Of a stretch of DNA of 64,000 nt, positions 53,991 to 63,935 are shown in pieces. Made by a program: the position numbers and the translations under genes. Below the pieces are notes generated by a model. The model did no database searches. It had not been told where the DNA came from and saw only the letters and a program-made list of their open reading frames with translations. The stretch spans positions 990,001 to 1,054,000 of the forward strand of contig NC_134034.1 in NCBI RefSeq assembly GCF_964204645.1, given 5' to 3'. Origin of the DNA: Tubulanus polymorphus. Its lineage: Eukaryota > Nemertea > Palaeonemertea > Tubulaniformes > Tubulanidae. The number at the start of each line of letters is the position of its first letter. The first letter of the stretch is position 1.

Positions 53991-55179
53991 CTGGATCACT
54001 TTTTGCGAGAGCCACTATCATCGAGGAAGCAAAAACAATTACGACATGTTTTTCCAAAAAGGCTACTTAGATACTAGCACATCAAATTAACAGGTTTAAT
54101 ACGTCTATTTTTTTTGTTTGCTGATACGAGCATTTCAGTATACAATTATAATATATTACAAATACTATCGTTACTTGTTGATGAGACATGTCATTTGCGA
54201 TATCTTTATTTCTATTTCGGGATTCATTCATTAGTTAGGTCTTCCTTAATACTTCCTTTCAAAAAAGCGTGGCTGCATTTTATGAAATAAATCAAATTCG
54301 ATTATATGTTTCCATGCCTAAAACAGAGATTATTATCAGATCAGCAAAAAATCAAGGATCATCATATGGAGTGGTATTATCTTTAACCCGGGGACTAACT
54401 CAATTCATTTACAACTGAGTAAACCCCCGAGTTAAAGTTAATACCAGTCTTTAAAACGGGCATAAGATCTGTAGTAATGGAAAAACAAAGAGGATATTGT
54501 GGTACATTAGAAACATGAGTCACTGTTCTCTGATTAAACTTGATAAAGAAGACTTTTTGCGTGTAAAATGACAATTTTGAGGTATTAGGTACTCAGAAAA
54601 TTAAGCGAAATTTAAAGTAAAAAGAAACCGGCCTACTGACATGCAATAAACCTCTCTATTTGGGGGTTATCAAACGGTTAATACGGAAATTCGGTTTGTA
54701 CGATGATTTTCGCTTTTTCCGACTGTACAACGTTCGATCATCCGTCTGGATGAGCTCAGACCACTATTCCAAAATCTTCTATATCCTATAGTAAAAACAA
54801 GAAATTCGAGAGTTTAGTTCATACATAAGCGCGTAAATTCAGGGGAAATCCTGCTTATGACTCATAGGCCAGCATCTTAGCTACGCGCATTGAAGTGGTT
54901 TTCGCCCCACATACCCAAACTAAATTTTGAAATAATCAAACCTTTAGAAAGAAGGGGTATCCCAGTACAGGTATGCGAGTACATCCCATCGAATATCTAA
55001 GGGAATCCCCCACCGTGTTTGGTACATTTACTCCAAGCAAAAAAGTCCTGGAAATCCCTTATTTCATTAATTATCAATCTGTCTCTCAGGATCAATGGAT
55101 TTCATGCACATAACCGAAATTCGTTACCTATCCCATTCGCAGAATTATGGCAACAAGTATGGGGGACCTCTTCTTCACT

Positions 55180-56334
55180 CTAGGTACTATTTTTGTAGTC
55201 CGGCCGTACGCATGTCGCTGTCGGATCTTGAGGAGATGACTTGCACCGGTTCGGTTCCGCATTGATTGAGTCGCCGCTAGATGTCGCCTGCTTACGGCTG
55301 CAGACGAACGCCCCAAGAAACACGCGTCTGAACTCTTCCCCGGTCAGCAAATAGATTACTAAATTCAAAGCATAATTCAACGACCTAACGATATGTAGAT
55401 AGTCCATCGGAACAGACAACCACGGCCGCCATTTTGGATAAATTAAGATCAGAAAAACGGTTATAGCTAAGGGCCCGGTTAGCAACAGGAACGAGATCGA
55501 TAGTGTTAACAACATGGCCGTCGCTTTACGGAGCCTTCGCGATTTGACCGAGCTGCCGCTTTGGACGCGATCCCGCGACCGACGTATGTACACCAAAGTG
55601 ACGACGTTGAACGCTAAAACGATCAGACCCGGACCGTACGAGATCATCGGGTTACCGTAGACCGTACGCACGAAGTGATGACGTTTCGTGTAAAAACAAC
55701 CGTGACGCTGATCGTAGTCGACGAAAACGAAGATGAAAGAACTCGAAGCGAAAATCGATACGAGGAATACTAGCGCCACCACGCGGGCTTTGGTAACAGT
55801 ACAGACGCGAAGTCCGAGAAAAGGGAAACGCACTACGATAAATCGCTCGACGGACACAACGGCAACCATCCACGAACTGTAGATAGCCGCTGAGAAATAT
55901 ACGTACTCGCTGACCTTACAGGCGTATTTAGACTCGATCGATATTAAGATCACGTGGTCGGTAGTGCCCAGAACCGAGTATTGATTGATGAGCGATAGCA
56001 GGCGCGGTAAAAGAGCGACGAAATCAGCGACAGCCAGCGCCCCCAAGTAGACGCTGTGGGCATGTCTGCGCAAACGCGTCGACGTCATAATTATGAGTAT
56101 CACAGGGTTTCCTAGGAAACCTAATAAATTGATGATGGTATAGCAGATTACGATGTACCACCTATCGGCGCGATTTGCAATGCTAAACGGAAATTTTTCG
56201 ATGAGACCGATCCATAACGGCGTCATGAGGTCTTCAACGAGCCCGGCTGCTGTTGTTGTAGTGGACGAGGATATATCAGAAACAGTAGTTTCCGTAGCGT
56301 TGGTGATTGTTGCGTTTACGTGTGTCCGATCCAT
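55180..56334 (-). CDS. Rhodopsin-family G protein-coupled receptor, orphan, 384 residues
   Basis: A complete seven-helix receptor in one exon, starting in AACCATGG. The first 50 residues are extracellular, with several N-glycosylation sites. Helices lie at about 60-84, 93-115, 138-165, 182-205, 228-250, 270-298 and 310-331. Class A marks: Asn76 (GN in TM1), Asp104 (LAVAD in TM2), Cys139 pairing with Cys213, Glu163-Arg164-Phe165 in place of DRY, and an NLVIY motif at 324-328 where NPxxY is usual. A basic third loop and a Cys-containing tail follow. The overall shape fits a peptide-type receptor, but the ligand is unknown. A CTATTTTCAG acceptor about 30 nt upstream of the ATG implies a 5' non-coding exon to the right. 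Confidence 0.9.
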   Translation of the reverse strand: MDRTHVNATITNATETTVSDISSSTTTTAAGLVEDLMTPLWIGLIEKFPFSIANRADRWYIVICYTIINLLGFLGNPVILIIMTSTRLRRHAHSVYLGALAVADFVALLPRLLSLINQYSVLGTTDHVILISIESKYACKVSEYVYFSAAIYSSWMVAVVSVERFIVVRFPFLGLRVCTVTKARVVALVFLVSIFASSSFIFVFVDYDQRHGCFYTKRHHFVRTVYGNPMISYGPGLIVLAFNVVTLVYIRRSRDRVQSGSSVKSRRLRKATAMLLTLSISFLLLTGPLAITVFLILIYPKWRPWLSVPMDYLHIVRSLNYALNLVIYLLTGEEFRRVFLGAFVCSRKQATSSGDSINAEPNRCKSSPQDPTATCVRPDYKNST

Positions 56335-57130
56335 GGTTCTTTATAAATAGCGGGGTTTTTTTATACCTGAAAATAGTTTATTTAAATCATTCATTCTGGA
56401 AAAGGTCGGCGACCATGACATCTAGCTGCAGTTCCGGTCGTGACAAACTGTTTCCGCCTTCTGTGTCATGACATTCCTGTAACTGACCCGTGGTATCGTG
56501 AAAATACAATCAATCCCAAACAACCTTTCTAAGAACCGTGGGATTTTTCATTTTAAAGTAGGGATTGACCCTTTATTTAATTGGTTGGTAGATTTCGTTT
56601 GATTTGTATTGATTGTTGTCCCTTGGAAACCCAACACACCTGTCGGGAGTGAAACAGGACGAACCGTGTTATTAAACTCAAACTGATGATATGATTTCAA
56701 CATAATGTCGATAAAAAGCCTTCGAGCTGGGCCCCTCGTCACTGTAAAGCCTTATTTAGATATTCGCTCCTTTTTTCTGCAGTCCTTCCACGTAGAGAAT
56801 ACTCAATTAATAAAACAAATTTTAATTTTTTCCCCGTTCCCTTTCATTTTCAAACGCCTATAATAGAAAATAATTTACCCATTCAAGTTTTTGCTCGCCA
56901 TCATCCTACTTTTTCCTTGAAAACAAAATGCTGTACTCTAGGTAATTCTGAAAGGCCTTTCTAATGAAAATGACGAACAGTTAAGAATGAGTTTAAAATG
57001 CATTGAATACTTACTGACAATCCAAACCTCGAAACTAATGAAAATACGAAACCAATGAAATGTCGTCTTATTGAAACTGGTCCGGTATCAAAGCATGTAT
57101 TACTTATCAATTCTGTTCTGATTCCCAGAA

Positions 57131-57499
57131 ATGTTGTTACGCCACTATCGCGTCCTTCAGAGCGACGAAATTATAAATTCACATACACATTTGTCGGACG
57201 TTATCACAAACAAAGTCCACAACCGCGATTTTAAGTTTTCGTACGTACCCGAGGTGAATATATCCCGGCTCGGATATCCGAATACGGCAAATGCGGGTGA
57301 TATTTTCGGTGCAGTCACCACTGTGGAGACTTACCGCAGAAATGAACGTCAACGATGGACAGTAGAACTCAATACTACTGCACCGCGGCGGCTATTCGTG
57401 ACGTCACTCGACGCTGATTGGTTAAAATCCCTCTGCTTGTCGTGCAATGCGCACGAGACTACCGTTGAGAATACCTTGATTCTTCAGCCCAAAGTTTAA
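57131..57499 (+). CDS. Possible terminal coding exon, 122 residues, unknown
   Basis: A 369-nt open frame begins two bases after a good acceptor (TTCTGATTCCCAG, ending 57128). The composition looks protein-like (for example SRLGYPNTANAGDIFGAVTT, then TAPRRLFVTSLDADWLK). It ends at TAA. It could start at its own ATG or be the last exon of a gene whose earlier exons I cannot see. No domain recognised. Confidence 0.35.
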   Translation: MLLRHYRVLQSDEIINSHTHLSDVITNKVHNRDFKFSYVPEVNISRLGYPNTANAGDIFGAVTTVETYRRNERQRWTVELNTTAPRRLFVTSLDADWLKSLCLSCNAHETTVENTLILQPKV

Positions 57500-58407
57500 A
57501 TCTCATCTTTAAAAAAAAGCAATTGATTCAGCCCCAAACCAACCCCATACCGCACTTACCCCCCCCCCCCCCACCCCCACTTGACCATATGGGATGATTG
57601 GCGCTGAGGTAATGGGGGCTTGCAATTGAGGTCTGATTTGAGGCGGGATTTCTATGATATTCTAGCAAAGCTATTTTCGGTCCTATTCGTGAAGAATGGT
57701 CGACGTCGGAATTACGGAACAGAGCGAAGAGACTGAGAGTTAACTAACAGTTCGTAATACCAGAACTGGAAATAATTTATTTTTACACACGAACTATTCA
57801 TATTCATTGAGATACGAGACGCGGTGTGGAGACATGGAAAATGATACGAAAACAAAGGTGACGAGTAGCGACATGACAGAGAGATAAACAACTATTAACG
57901 CATTAAACACAGACAAACCGTCTCAAGAAACAAAGAGCTATTACACGTAAACATATAAACATTAAAGGAATATAGATGAAATATATACGACAATTATCAT
58001 GGACATTTAGTGTTCTTAAAATATCCGATCTTCGGTGGTTCTAGGAATTTCATTCCGCGGATTATAAATGCCTCCCCTTTTCCAGAAGTTACGGATACCT
58101 GTCCTCGTGGGAAGCCGTCCGTACGAGTAAAGCGCGTGGAGCGTTGCCCCGCTGGAACTCTATTGGTCCCATTAGAACACTGTATATTCAATCAGGATAT
58201 AATATAGATACTGTTCAATAACAGTGAACTTGGATCTTCATTTGGCCGCCATGTTTCCCCTAGGTAAATCGGATTTCCATAGCTATTGTTATGTGACTTA
58301 CACAAACCCATCCGCATCTGTCGGGAACGAAACAAGGGGTTTGTTTTTGGAATCGGAAATCGAAGTACAGATTGGATGGTCGATCGTATCACGGACGTAT
58401 TATCTAC

Positions 58408-58580
58408 AGGCGCTGCAGTTGGTCATAAGTTGGTTAGAGCAGGGAAGTGTGATGATGTCACACTTCCCTGGTTAGAGTTAACCAGCAGCGGCGGATATTT
58501 GACAAAAGTGACAATTAACTGTTCTTTGTTTCTATGGTTTCTATCCGCTGGTTGTCTTTAATCAACTTTTCAGCAACTGA
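58408..58580. mobile_element. Short element of the TTGCTCAAAAGTTGG family, interrupted copy
   Basis: It matches the copy at 58814 over TAAGTTGGTTAGAGTTAACC (after removing a 31-bp insertion), the following CAGCAG, TGACAATTAA and the closing AACTTTTCAGCAAC. It hosts the hAT-like mini-insertion at 58440-58470. Confidence 0.6.
58440..58470. mobile_element. 31-bp hAT-like mini-insertion with 7-bp target duplication
   Basis: 13-bp arms, CAGGGAAGTGTGA and its perfect reverse complement, around TGATG. It is flanked by GTTAGAG on both sides (58433-58439 and 58471-58477). The arms are the terminal repeats of the 231-bp element at 38235. Confidence 0.9.
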
Positions 58581-58813
58581 CTCTACGGTGTCGGTCCTAA
58601 GTCAAGCACCTTTTCGGAAAAAAATGCTCCGACAAAAAGAAATCATTATTAATTTTTACCAAATCGTCACCGATTGTGCGGTAGATGTATTTGATTGCCA
58701 AATGCCCAATTACGCCCACGGCTTAGCTTCAATTGTTGTTACTGATTTACATCCTTATTAGGCTCGGGGATGTTGAGTTTTGAAAAAGTTGCGTCAATTT
58801 ATGGAACACTCTC

Positions 58814-58941
58814 GGGCCTGTTGCTCAAAAGTTGTTTAGAGTTAACCAGCAGATAGTTGGCAGAGTGACAATTGAAAGTACATTGTTACTATGGTATTTA
58901 TTGGCCAGTTATCTTTAACCATCCTTTGAGCAACAGGCCCC
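58814..58941. mobile_element. Short inverted-repeat element, TTGCTCAAAAGTTGG family (128 bp)
   Basis: The ends are GGGCCTGTTGCTCAAAAGTT and the inverse of GGGCCTGTTGCTCAAAGGAT. GTTTAGAGTTAACCAGCAG lies inside uninterrupted. Related copies are at 31020, 40848 and 58408. Confidence 0.8.
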
Positions 58942-59298
58942 TGTAGTTTAATCAACACGTCCATGGTCAAATTTACAAAACATTCATGTATTACTCATGA
59001 ACCTATTTTAGGCAACACGCCCGCATCGACACGATTTAAGATGGACCAATTAGTCAGGATAAATTATTGACTTAGGACTGAATAGAATGATATTACACAA
59101 AGTATTTCAAATTTCATACATCCCCGAAGCGGGTAAACGCACTATTAAAATGCGCGCGCGACCCGCTGATAAGCAGCTACAACACGAACGCTATATTTAA
59201 CAGTTCATTGTTATTCGTGTAGCTATTATAGTAGTTCGTTTAAACTGATGCGCGCACTTCCTCCACGTGAGAGCGATAATGACAGGCCTTCGTTATTG

Positions 59299-59329
59299 CA
59301 GGGAAGTGTGATCTCATCACACTTCCCTG
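59299..59329. mobile_element. 31-bp hAT-like mini-insertion with 7-bp target duplication, second case
   Basis: 13-bp arms, CAGGGAAGTGTGA and its reverse complement, around TCTCA. It is flanked by GTTATTG (59292-59298 and 59330-59336). Read on the minus strand it is the complete 18-bp left terminal repeat plus the last 13 bp of the right one. Confidence 0.9.
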
Positions 59330-59481
59330 GTTATTGGCAGGTATGTGACTGGTGAGTTGGTTCGCGTGGGACAAACCGAATAACTTGATAGAAATCAAGT
59401 CGGTGTAGTAAATAACAGGGAAAAACATCCCTTGATTTCGAGATGAGTACGAACATTGGAATGAACGAATTTGGTGTCAAA

Positions 59482-59822
59482 CCATCCTCCCCCGACAGGG
59501 ATTCGAACCTGATGGCATCGAGATTGCCACGGCACGAAACCCTGCCATAATCGACCGTGTGCGCAGATACATGCGCAGTTCAGATGATGTGATTTTTAGC
59601 CAATCAGAAATCCCGTTTTATTTTAGCCCGGGTTTTCCCATTTATAGTTCATCCTTGAAATTTGCCTCAACGATTATACAACGAGCGATCTGATTGGTGC
59701 CGCAAGTTTTCGTTCGTAAAGCTGCGCATGTACCTGCGCACCCGGTCTACTGATGCAGGGGTTCGTGCCGTGGCTGAGTGTAGCGATGCCATCAGGTTCG
59801 AGTCCCTGCAGAGGGAGGATGG
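59482..59822. mobile_element. 340-bp inverted-repeat element with tRNA-like boxes in its ends, copy 1
   Basis: The terminal inverted repeats are about 95 bp, starting CCATCCTCCCCCGACAGGG. Near the right end GTGGCTGAGTG fits a Pol III A box, and GGTTCGAGTCC, 14 nt later, fits a B box perfectly. The left end, inverted, keeps GGTTCGAATCC. There is no coding capacity. It is about 98% identical to the direct copy at 60949. Confidence 0.85.
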
Positions 59823-59879
59823 AGTCAAACTAAACCGTTTGTAAACAGTCGAAGAAATCCCACAATTCGAATTTTATAC

Positions 59880-59960
59880 GATATGATTTATCAAAACGAA
59901 ACCGCAACGTTTCTGCTGTTGACTAACAGCCATCATCAGGTGAAATGTGACCCGTAACAG
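59880..59960 (-). repeat. Hammerhead-like core, intact CTGATGA and GAAAC
   Basis: On the minus strand CTGATGA is followed by a GCTGTT/AACAGC hairpin and then GAAACGTT. About 50 bp further lies AATTGTGGGATTTCTTC, as in the repeats at 7165 and 34654. No pairing for stem I is visible, so ribozyme activity is not supported by this sequence alone. Confidence 0.5.
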
Positions 59961-60239
59961 AAGTAGCATATCATATGAACTTACAGGACGTAAACAAATG
60001 CTATATGCGTCATAATTAGAATTAACAGAACAAGCGACCATTTAAACCGAGTATGATAAGTCTTCCTTACTCGGTATATGTTATGCCAATCTCAGTCGCA
60101 GGGATTCGCATCCGATGACATCGTCGCAGGCTGTTGATTGTATCAGAATTATAAATGGTACCTACAAGTCACAATCTCCTGGATTTGAATCTGAGAGTAT
60201 CATCGTGCCTGTGTTTCTATACTTGATTATTGGGTGTAG

Positions 60240-60731
60240 AGGGGATAGCGCGTACGCAGTCCCCCACTACCAGAAATTGTACACCCGAGTCTCCCAGTCT
60301 AACTGCTAACCAACGTGAAAGTGTCATAAAAGCATGGAATAAGTTGGATCCACATGATGGGAACATCCAACGGTTTGATAGCCTATACACTTCACGCTGG
60401 GGAAATACGTTGTTTGGTAGAACGAAGGGAGACCCCGAGGACGCATCAGTGGTGCAGAAATTAAAATTCGGGAAAAGATTTGCACCTGCACACCTCGTTG
60501 ACTCGCGAAAAAATCGTCTGATGTACTGTATTATCAAACAGCTGTGGCTTCGTCGTCAAGAGAGAACTGCTCGGATTTCCCCACAAAAACGGATCATAAC
60601 AAATGTTTACCAAAGGCTGCAGCAGCGAATTACGGTAGATGACCCAGTTCTGAGCAAATTAGCAATTCTTTTATTGAAAATAAATACAAAACCCGTCTCC
60701 GAGTTCATTCGACGACAGGAAGCACTAGCAG
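60240..60731 (+). CDS. Putative coding exon of an unknown gene
   Basis: After an acceptor GGGTGTAG, one frame stays open through 60731, where a strong donor CTAGCAG-GTAAGA occurs. The frame itself runs on to 61015, ending inside a transposon. Residues begin EGIARTQSPTTRNCTPESP, then SLTANQRESVIKAWNKLD, a basic helical region (NRLMYCIIKQLWLRRQERT) and KLAILLLKINTKPVSEFIRR. Composition looks like real protein. I do not recognise a domain. The first codons resemble a globin A helix only superficially. The phase fits splicing to 62103. Confidence 0.45.
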
Positions 60732-60948
60732 GTAAGAATATAACTGACCAAGGTTTATCAGTACTGAAACGGTATGAAATTGTTACCAGCGCTGAACAAC
60801 CACCAAGTAATGAATTACCGGAAAAACGACCACCAAATAACAGACCCCAAACCGAATACACAGATGCAGTCAACATGTCTGGCACACGACGGGGACTCAA
60901 AGTTCGTCGGGATTACTTAGTTGAGCCACCATCGAGCAATGAAAACAC

Positions 60949-61287
60949 ATCCTCCCCCGGCAGGGATTCGAACCTGATGGCATCGAGATTGCCACGGCAC
61001 GAAACCCTGCCATAATCGACCGTGTGCGCAGATACATGCGCAGTTCAGATGATGTGATTTTTAGCCAATCAGAAATCCCGTTTTATTTTAGCCCGGGTTT
61101 TCCCATTTATAGTTCTTCCTTGAAATTTGCCTCAACGATTATACAACGAGCAATCTGATTGGTGCCGCCAGTTTTCGTTCGGAAAGCTGCGCATGTACCT
61201 GCGCACCCGGTCTACTGATGCAGGGGTTCGTGCCGTGGCTGAGTGTAGCGATGCCATCAGGTTCGAGTCCCTGCAGAGGGAGGATGG
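60949..61287. mobile_element. 340-bp inverted-repeat element with tRNA-like boxes, copy 2
   Basis: Same orientation and about 98% identity to copy 1, with six or so substitutions. Its left end supplies the last 20 or so codons of the open frame from 60240, which are therefore not ancestral coding sequence. Confidence 0.85.
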
Positions 61288-62102
61288 TTATACACCCAAC
61301 GTTCATTCCAATATATCCTATAATCCTTCATCAACTTTCATCACAATATCTGAACTGCTGTAATTTCCATTTTTTTTGCCTCAGATATTGCCATATGTAT
61401 TGAAAGCCTAAAATTTTAAATGATGAGCTGTAGTAATTAGAGAGAGATCGACTATGTCTAAAGAAAAGATTTCAAATACGTATATTTAATTTTAGTTGAC
61501 GGCTGATATTTATTGAGAACTAAGAGCTGAGGATTTTTACACCAACATCTACCCGAGGAAAGGCTACAATAAACATTCGGACTATTTACACGTGGAAAAC
61601 GACCAAAAAAATGTTAAAAATTGACAAAATGATCTTCAACCTTGTAATATAGTTATTTCCTAAATCTTGATGTATTAAATTAGGCAGCCAACTAAATTAA
61701 CCCCAATCAGTCGCTTGCCGGTTCAGACTGCTTGGATGATTGTTTGAATGAACCGGAACCGAAAATTTCAAATTATGTACTTCGATTTAAACAAAAAATT
61801 CTGTAAACTCGAAAAAAAAAAGCAGTGAAAATGAAGATGATTTGATATGGCAGTCGTTTTCATATCCTAAATATTGGATATGATAGTCCTACATCATTGG
61901 GTTTTGTTTTTGCTTGGGGTTAGTTTCATTTGGATTCTGAAGGGTTAGTTTCCTGTTGTTTTGGGTGTGTGCTGCAAGAAAAGGGACATTGTAATGGTTG
62001 AACAGTTAAATAATCTTCTGCTTTCCGTCTCGGGGAAGAACATCTGGACAGTAATTAAGAGGTTTGTTTGAATTAACCGTTCCATTTTTCGTTTGTTCAT
62101 AG

Positions 62103-62256
62103 AGGGGATAGCGCGAACGCAGTCCCCCACTACCAGAAATTGTACACCCGAGTCTCCCACATTTGGGGAGATCGTATGGGTCAACCAGTCTTTGTGCAAT
62201 GACAGGCCTCGCCATAGAGGCACCGCCTTCCAGATCACGGTGGACCTCTGTGCCAG
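62103..62256 (+). CDS. Putative coding exon sharing its start with the exon at 60240
   Basis: 154 nt between a good acceptor (TTTTTCGTTTGTTCATAG) and a strong donor (TGCCAG-GTAAGT). One frame is open throughout: GIARTQSPTTRNCTPESP, then TFGEIVWVNQSLCNDRPR and TAFQITVDLCA. The first 54 nt differ from 60240-60293 at one base only. The phase matches a join from 60731. No homology recognised. Confidence 0.45.
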
Positions 62257-62524
62257 GTAAGTATGCTTACGTAATGTCCGCCATTTTATATATACGACTG
62301 ACCCGGATATTATCTGACCGGTGTTTAAATTATATCATAAATATATCAATATTAACATTGATCTGACTATTTTCCTTATAGTATACACTTGGCAAATTTA
62401 AAAAGTATTTTTAAGTGTTTGATCAGAAATATCGAATCGATGTTTTCATTGTACAGCGATACCCGGTATTTAGATAGAAAGAATACACAGTTGCTGATTA
62501 TCAATATTGACGCTACGTGGCGCC

Positions 62525-62600
62525 ACTGACTAGTCAAAAGTCGCAAGTATCCGGCTCGAACCTGATGCGAAAAAGATTTACCAATAGACCATTTCACACC
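62525..62600 (-). repeat. tRNA-like fragment with A and B boxes
   Basis: On the minus strand AATGGTCTATTGGTAAATC resembles an A box region, and GGTTCGAGCCG follows 18 nt after it. The boxes are too close for a functional tRNA, as in the elements at 59482 and 60949. Confidence 0.35.
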
Positions 62601-62828
62601 AATAAGCTTTTTTCTGCCCGCCTAGACAGCAGCTTGACAGGTGTAAAGTTACCCGAGTTAGCATTAGCCTAAATACCTAACCCATAAACCTCCGTCGTAT
62701 CTAAGTTAATTGTGGGGCAACTTTTCATACCTGGGTATATCAAACAGCCCTATGTGGCTCAGTGGGATATGTATATGTTGTCGCATTCACGGTCTGTACC
62801 GCCGAGTGACTAGCGGGTCCCTGCAGTC

Positions 62829-63185
62829 TTAAGCCTAGCACACATCGACACTGCGATTGGAGACAACTAGTTGCTACCGAACGATTACCCCGCGCACATC
62901 GAAATCTAGTTACAACCGGTCAGTTGCAGCAACTGCATGGCGCGTGTCGATCGTCGAGATCCAGAGCGCGCACATCGACGGATATGACTGCGATTGAGTA
63001 CAACAAGTTGCTCAAAAGTAGAACATGGGCAACTGGCTGGAACTGGAGATAGATCGACGCTTACCAATCGTAAGCTCGCTCACATTCGAGCAACTGATCG
63101 TATCCAGCCAGTTCCTCTCATGCGCCGAAAACTGCCTTGCAACTAGTTGTCTCCAATCGCACTGTCGATGTGCGCTAGGCTTTAA
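62829..63185. mobile_element. TTAA-flanked inverted-repeat element, copy 2 (357 bp)
   Basis: It is flanked by TTAA on both sides (62829-62832 and 63182-63185), starts GCCTAGCACACATCGACACT and ends GTCGATGTGCGCTAGGC. It is inverted relative to copy 1 at 19424 and aligns along its whole length. Confidence 0.85.
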
Positions 63186-63524
63186 ATTGCTGCTGGCTGC
63201 TTACAGTGTGGGGCCATGTTCCCATCGTTAGGTCAAAAAGACAATCCAATATCGATTAGTCTTGTGGGAAACCAAGAACCGAATAACATAAGAGAAAAAC
63301 GCTTTTATTTAAAATCGATATTTACTGTAATTATTTCCAGTATTTGCATAAATTCTACATCTTTTCCGTCAGATGATATTTTATACAATTAGAAACGTCT
63401 TTAATAAATACAACGCACAGTACATATACAAACATACTCATATTTTACAAGAAATGTCAAACTTTTTACAATAATGTGGCTTTTTGGTATGAAAAAGAAA
63501 TCCCTCCTTATAATACCATATACA

Positions 63525-63935
63525 GTAATTTGATGATGTCATAAAGACGATCTACGTAAGCAGCCATCTTTTCTAGGTTGTGAATAACAAGACGATTTGA
63601 TGATGTCATAGGGAGATCATCTTTTCTGGGTTTTATTTTGACGGTTGGTGAAAAACAAGATGATTTGATGATGTCATAGGGGGATTTATTGAGGAGTCAT
63701 CTTTTCGAGGTTTTATTTCAGACGGTTGGTGAAAAACAAGATGATTTGATGATGTCATAGGGGGATTTATTGAGGAAGTCATCTTTTCAAGGTTTCATTT
63801 CAGACTGTTGGTGAATAACAAGATGATTTGATGATGTCATAGGGGGATTTTTGGAGTCGACTTTCATTTCGAGGAAGGTCTAGAGAAACTTTTCGAGCGG
63901 TCGATTTGATGATGTCATAGGGGGATCTATGGAGA
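63525..63935 (+). repeat. 79-bp dispersed repeat family, locus 7 (variant)
   Basis: Five units carrying 'gatttgatgatgtcatagg', with GGGATTTATTGAGGA and 'ttggtgaaaaacaagatgat' instead of the usual CTATAGATCAAATC segment. The period here is about 70-80 bp. Confidence 0.85.

Larger units (their letters stand above)
52458..55179. other. Interval between ASB and the GPCR
   Basis: ASB 3' UTR, two tandem arrays of CAGTTCCACAGTT words (52675-52850 and 53700-53985), the possible small gene and AT-rich DNA to the GPCR 3' side. Nothing else was recognised at 54.0-55.1 kb. Confidence 0.5.
56335..60239. other. Interval right of the GPCR
   Basis: It holds the GPCR 5' flank, one possible terminal exon (57131), a run of C (57560-57572) and several short elements. 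At 57.99-58.21 kb open frames exist on both strands with acceptor-like TTTTCCAG and TTCCAG words, but I cannot choose a gene model. 55-bp scale repeats were not seen. Confidence 0.45.

Noticed and set aside
59482-59822. True tRNA genes at GGTTCGA motifs (also 28.8, 61.2 and 62.5 kb)
   Set aside because: A and B boxes are only about 14-18 nt apart, and no cloverleaf can be drawn.
60240-61015. Globin-like reading of the start of the 60240 frame
   Set aside because: Only the LTANQRESVIKAW-like start is reminiscent. The heme-pocket Phe and His positions do not follow.
59482-61287. LTR retrotransposon with two 340-bp direct repeats
   Set aside because: The repeats have long terminal inverted repeats, lack TG..CA ends, and the interior has no gag or pol.
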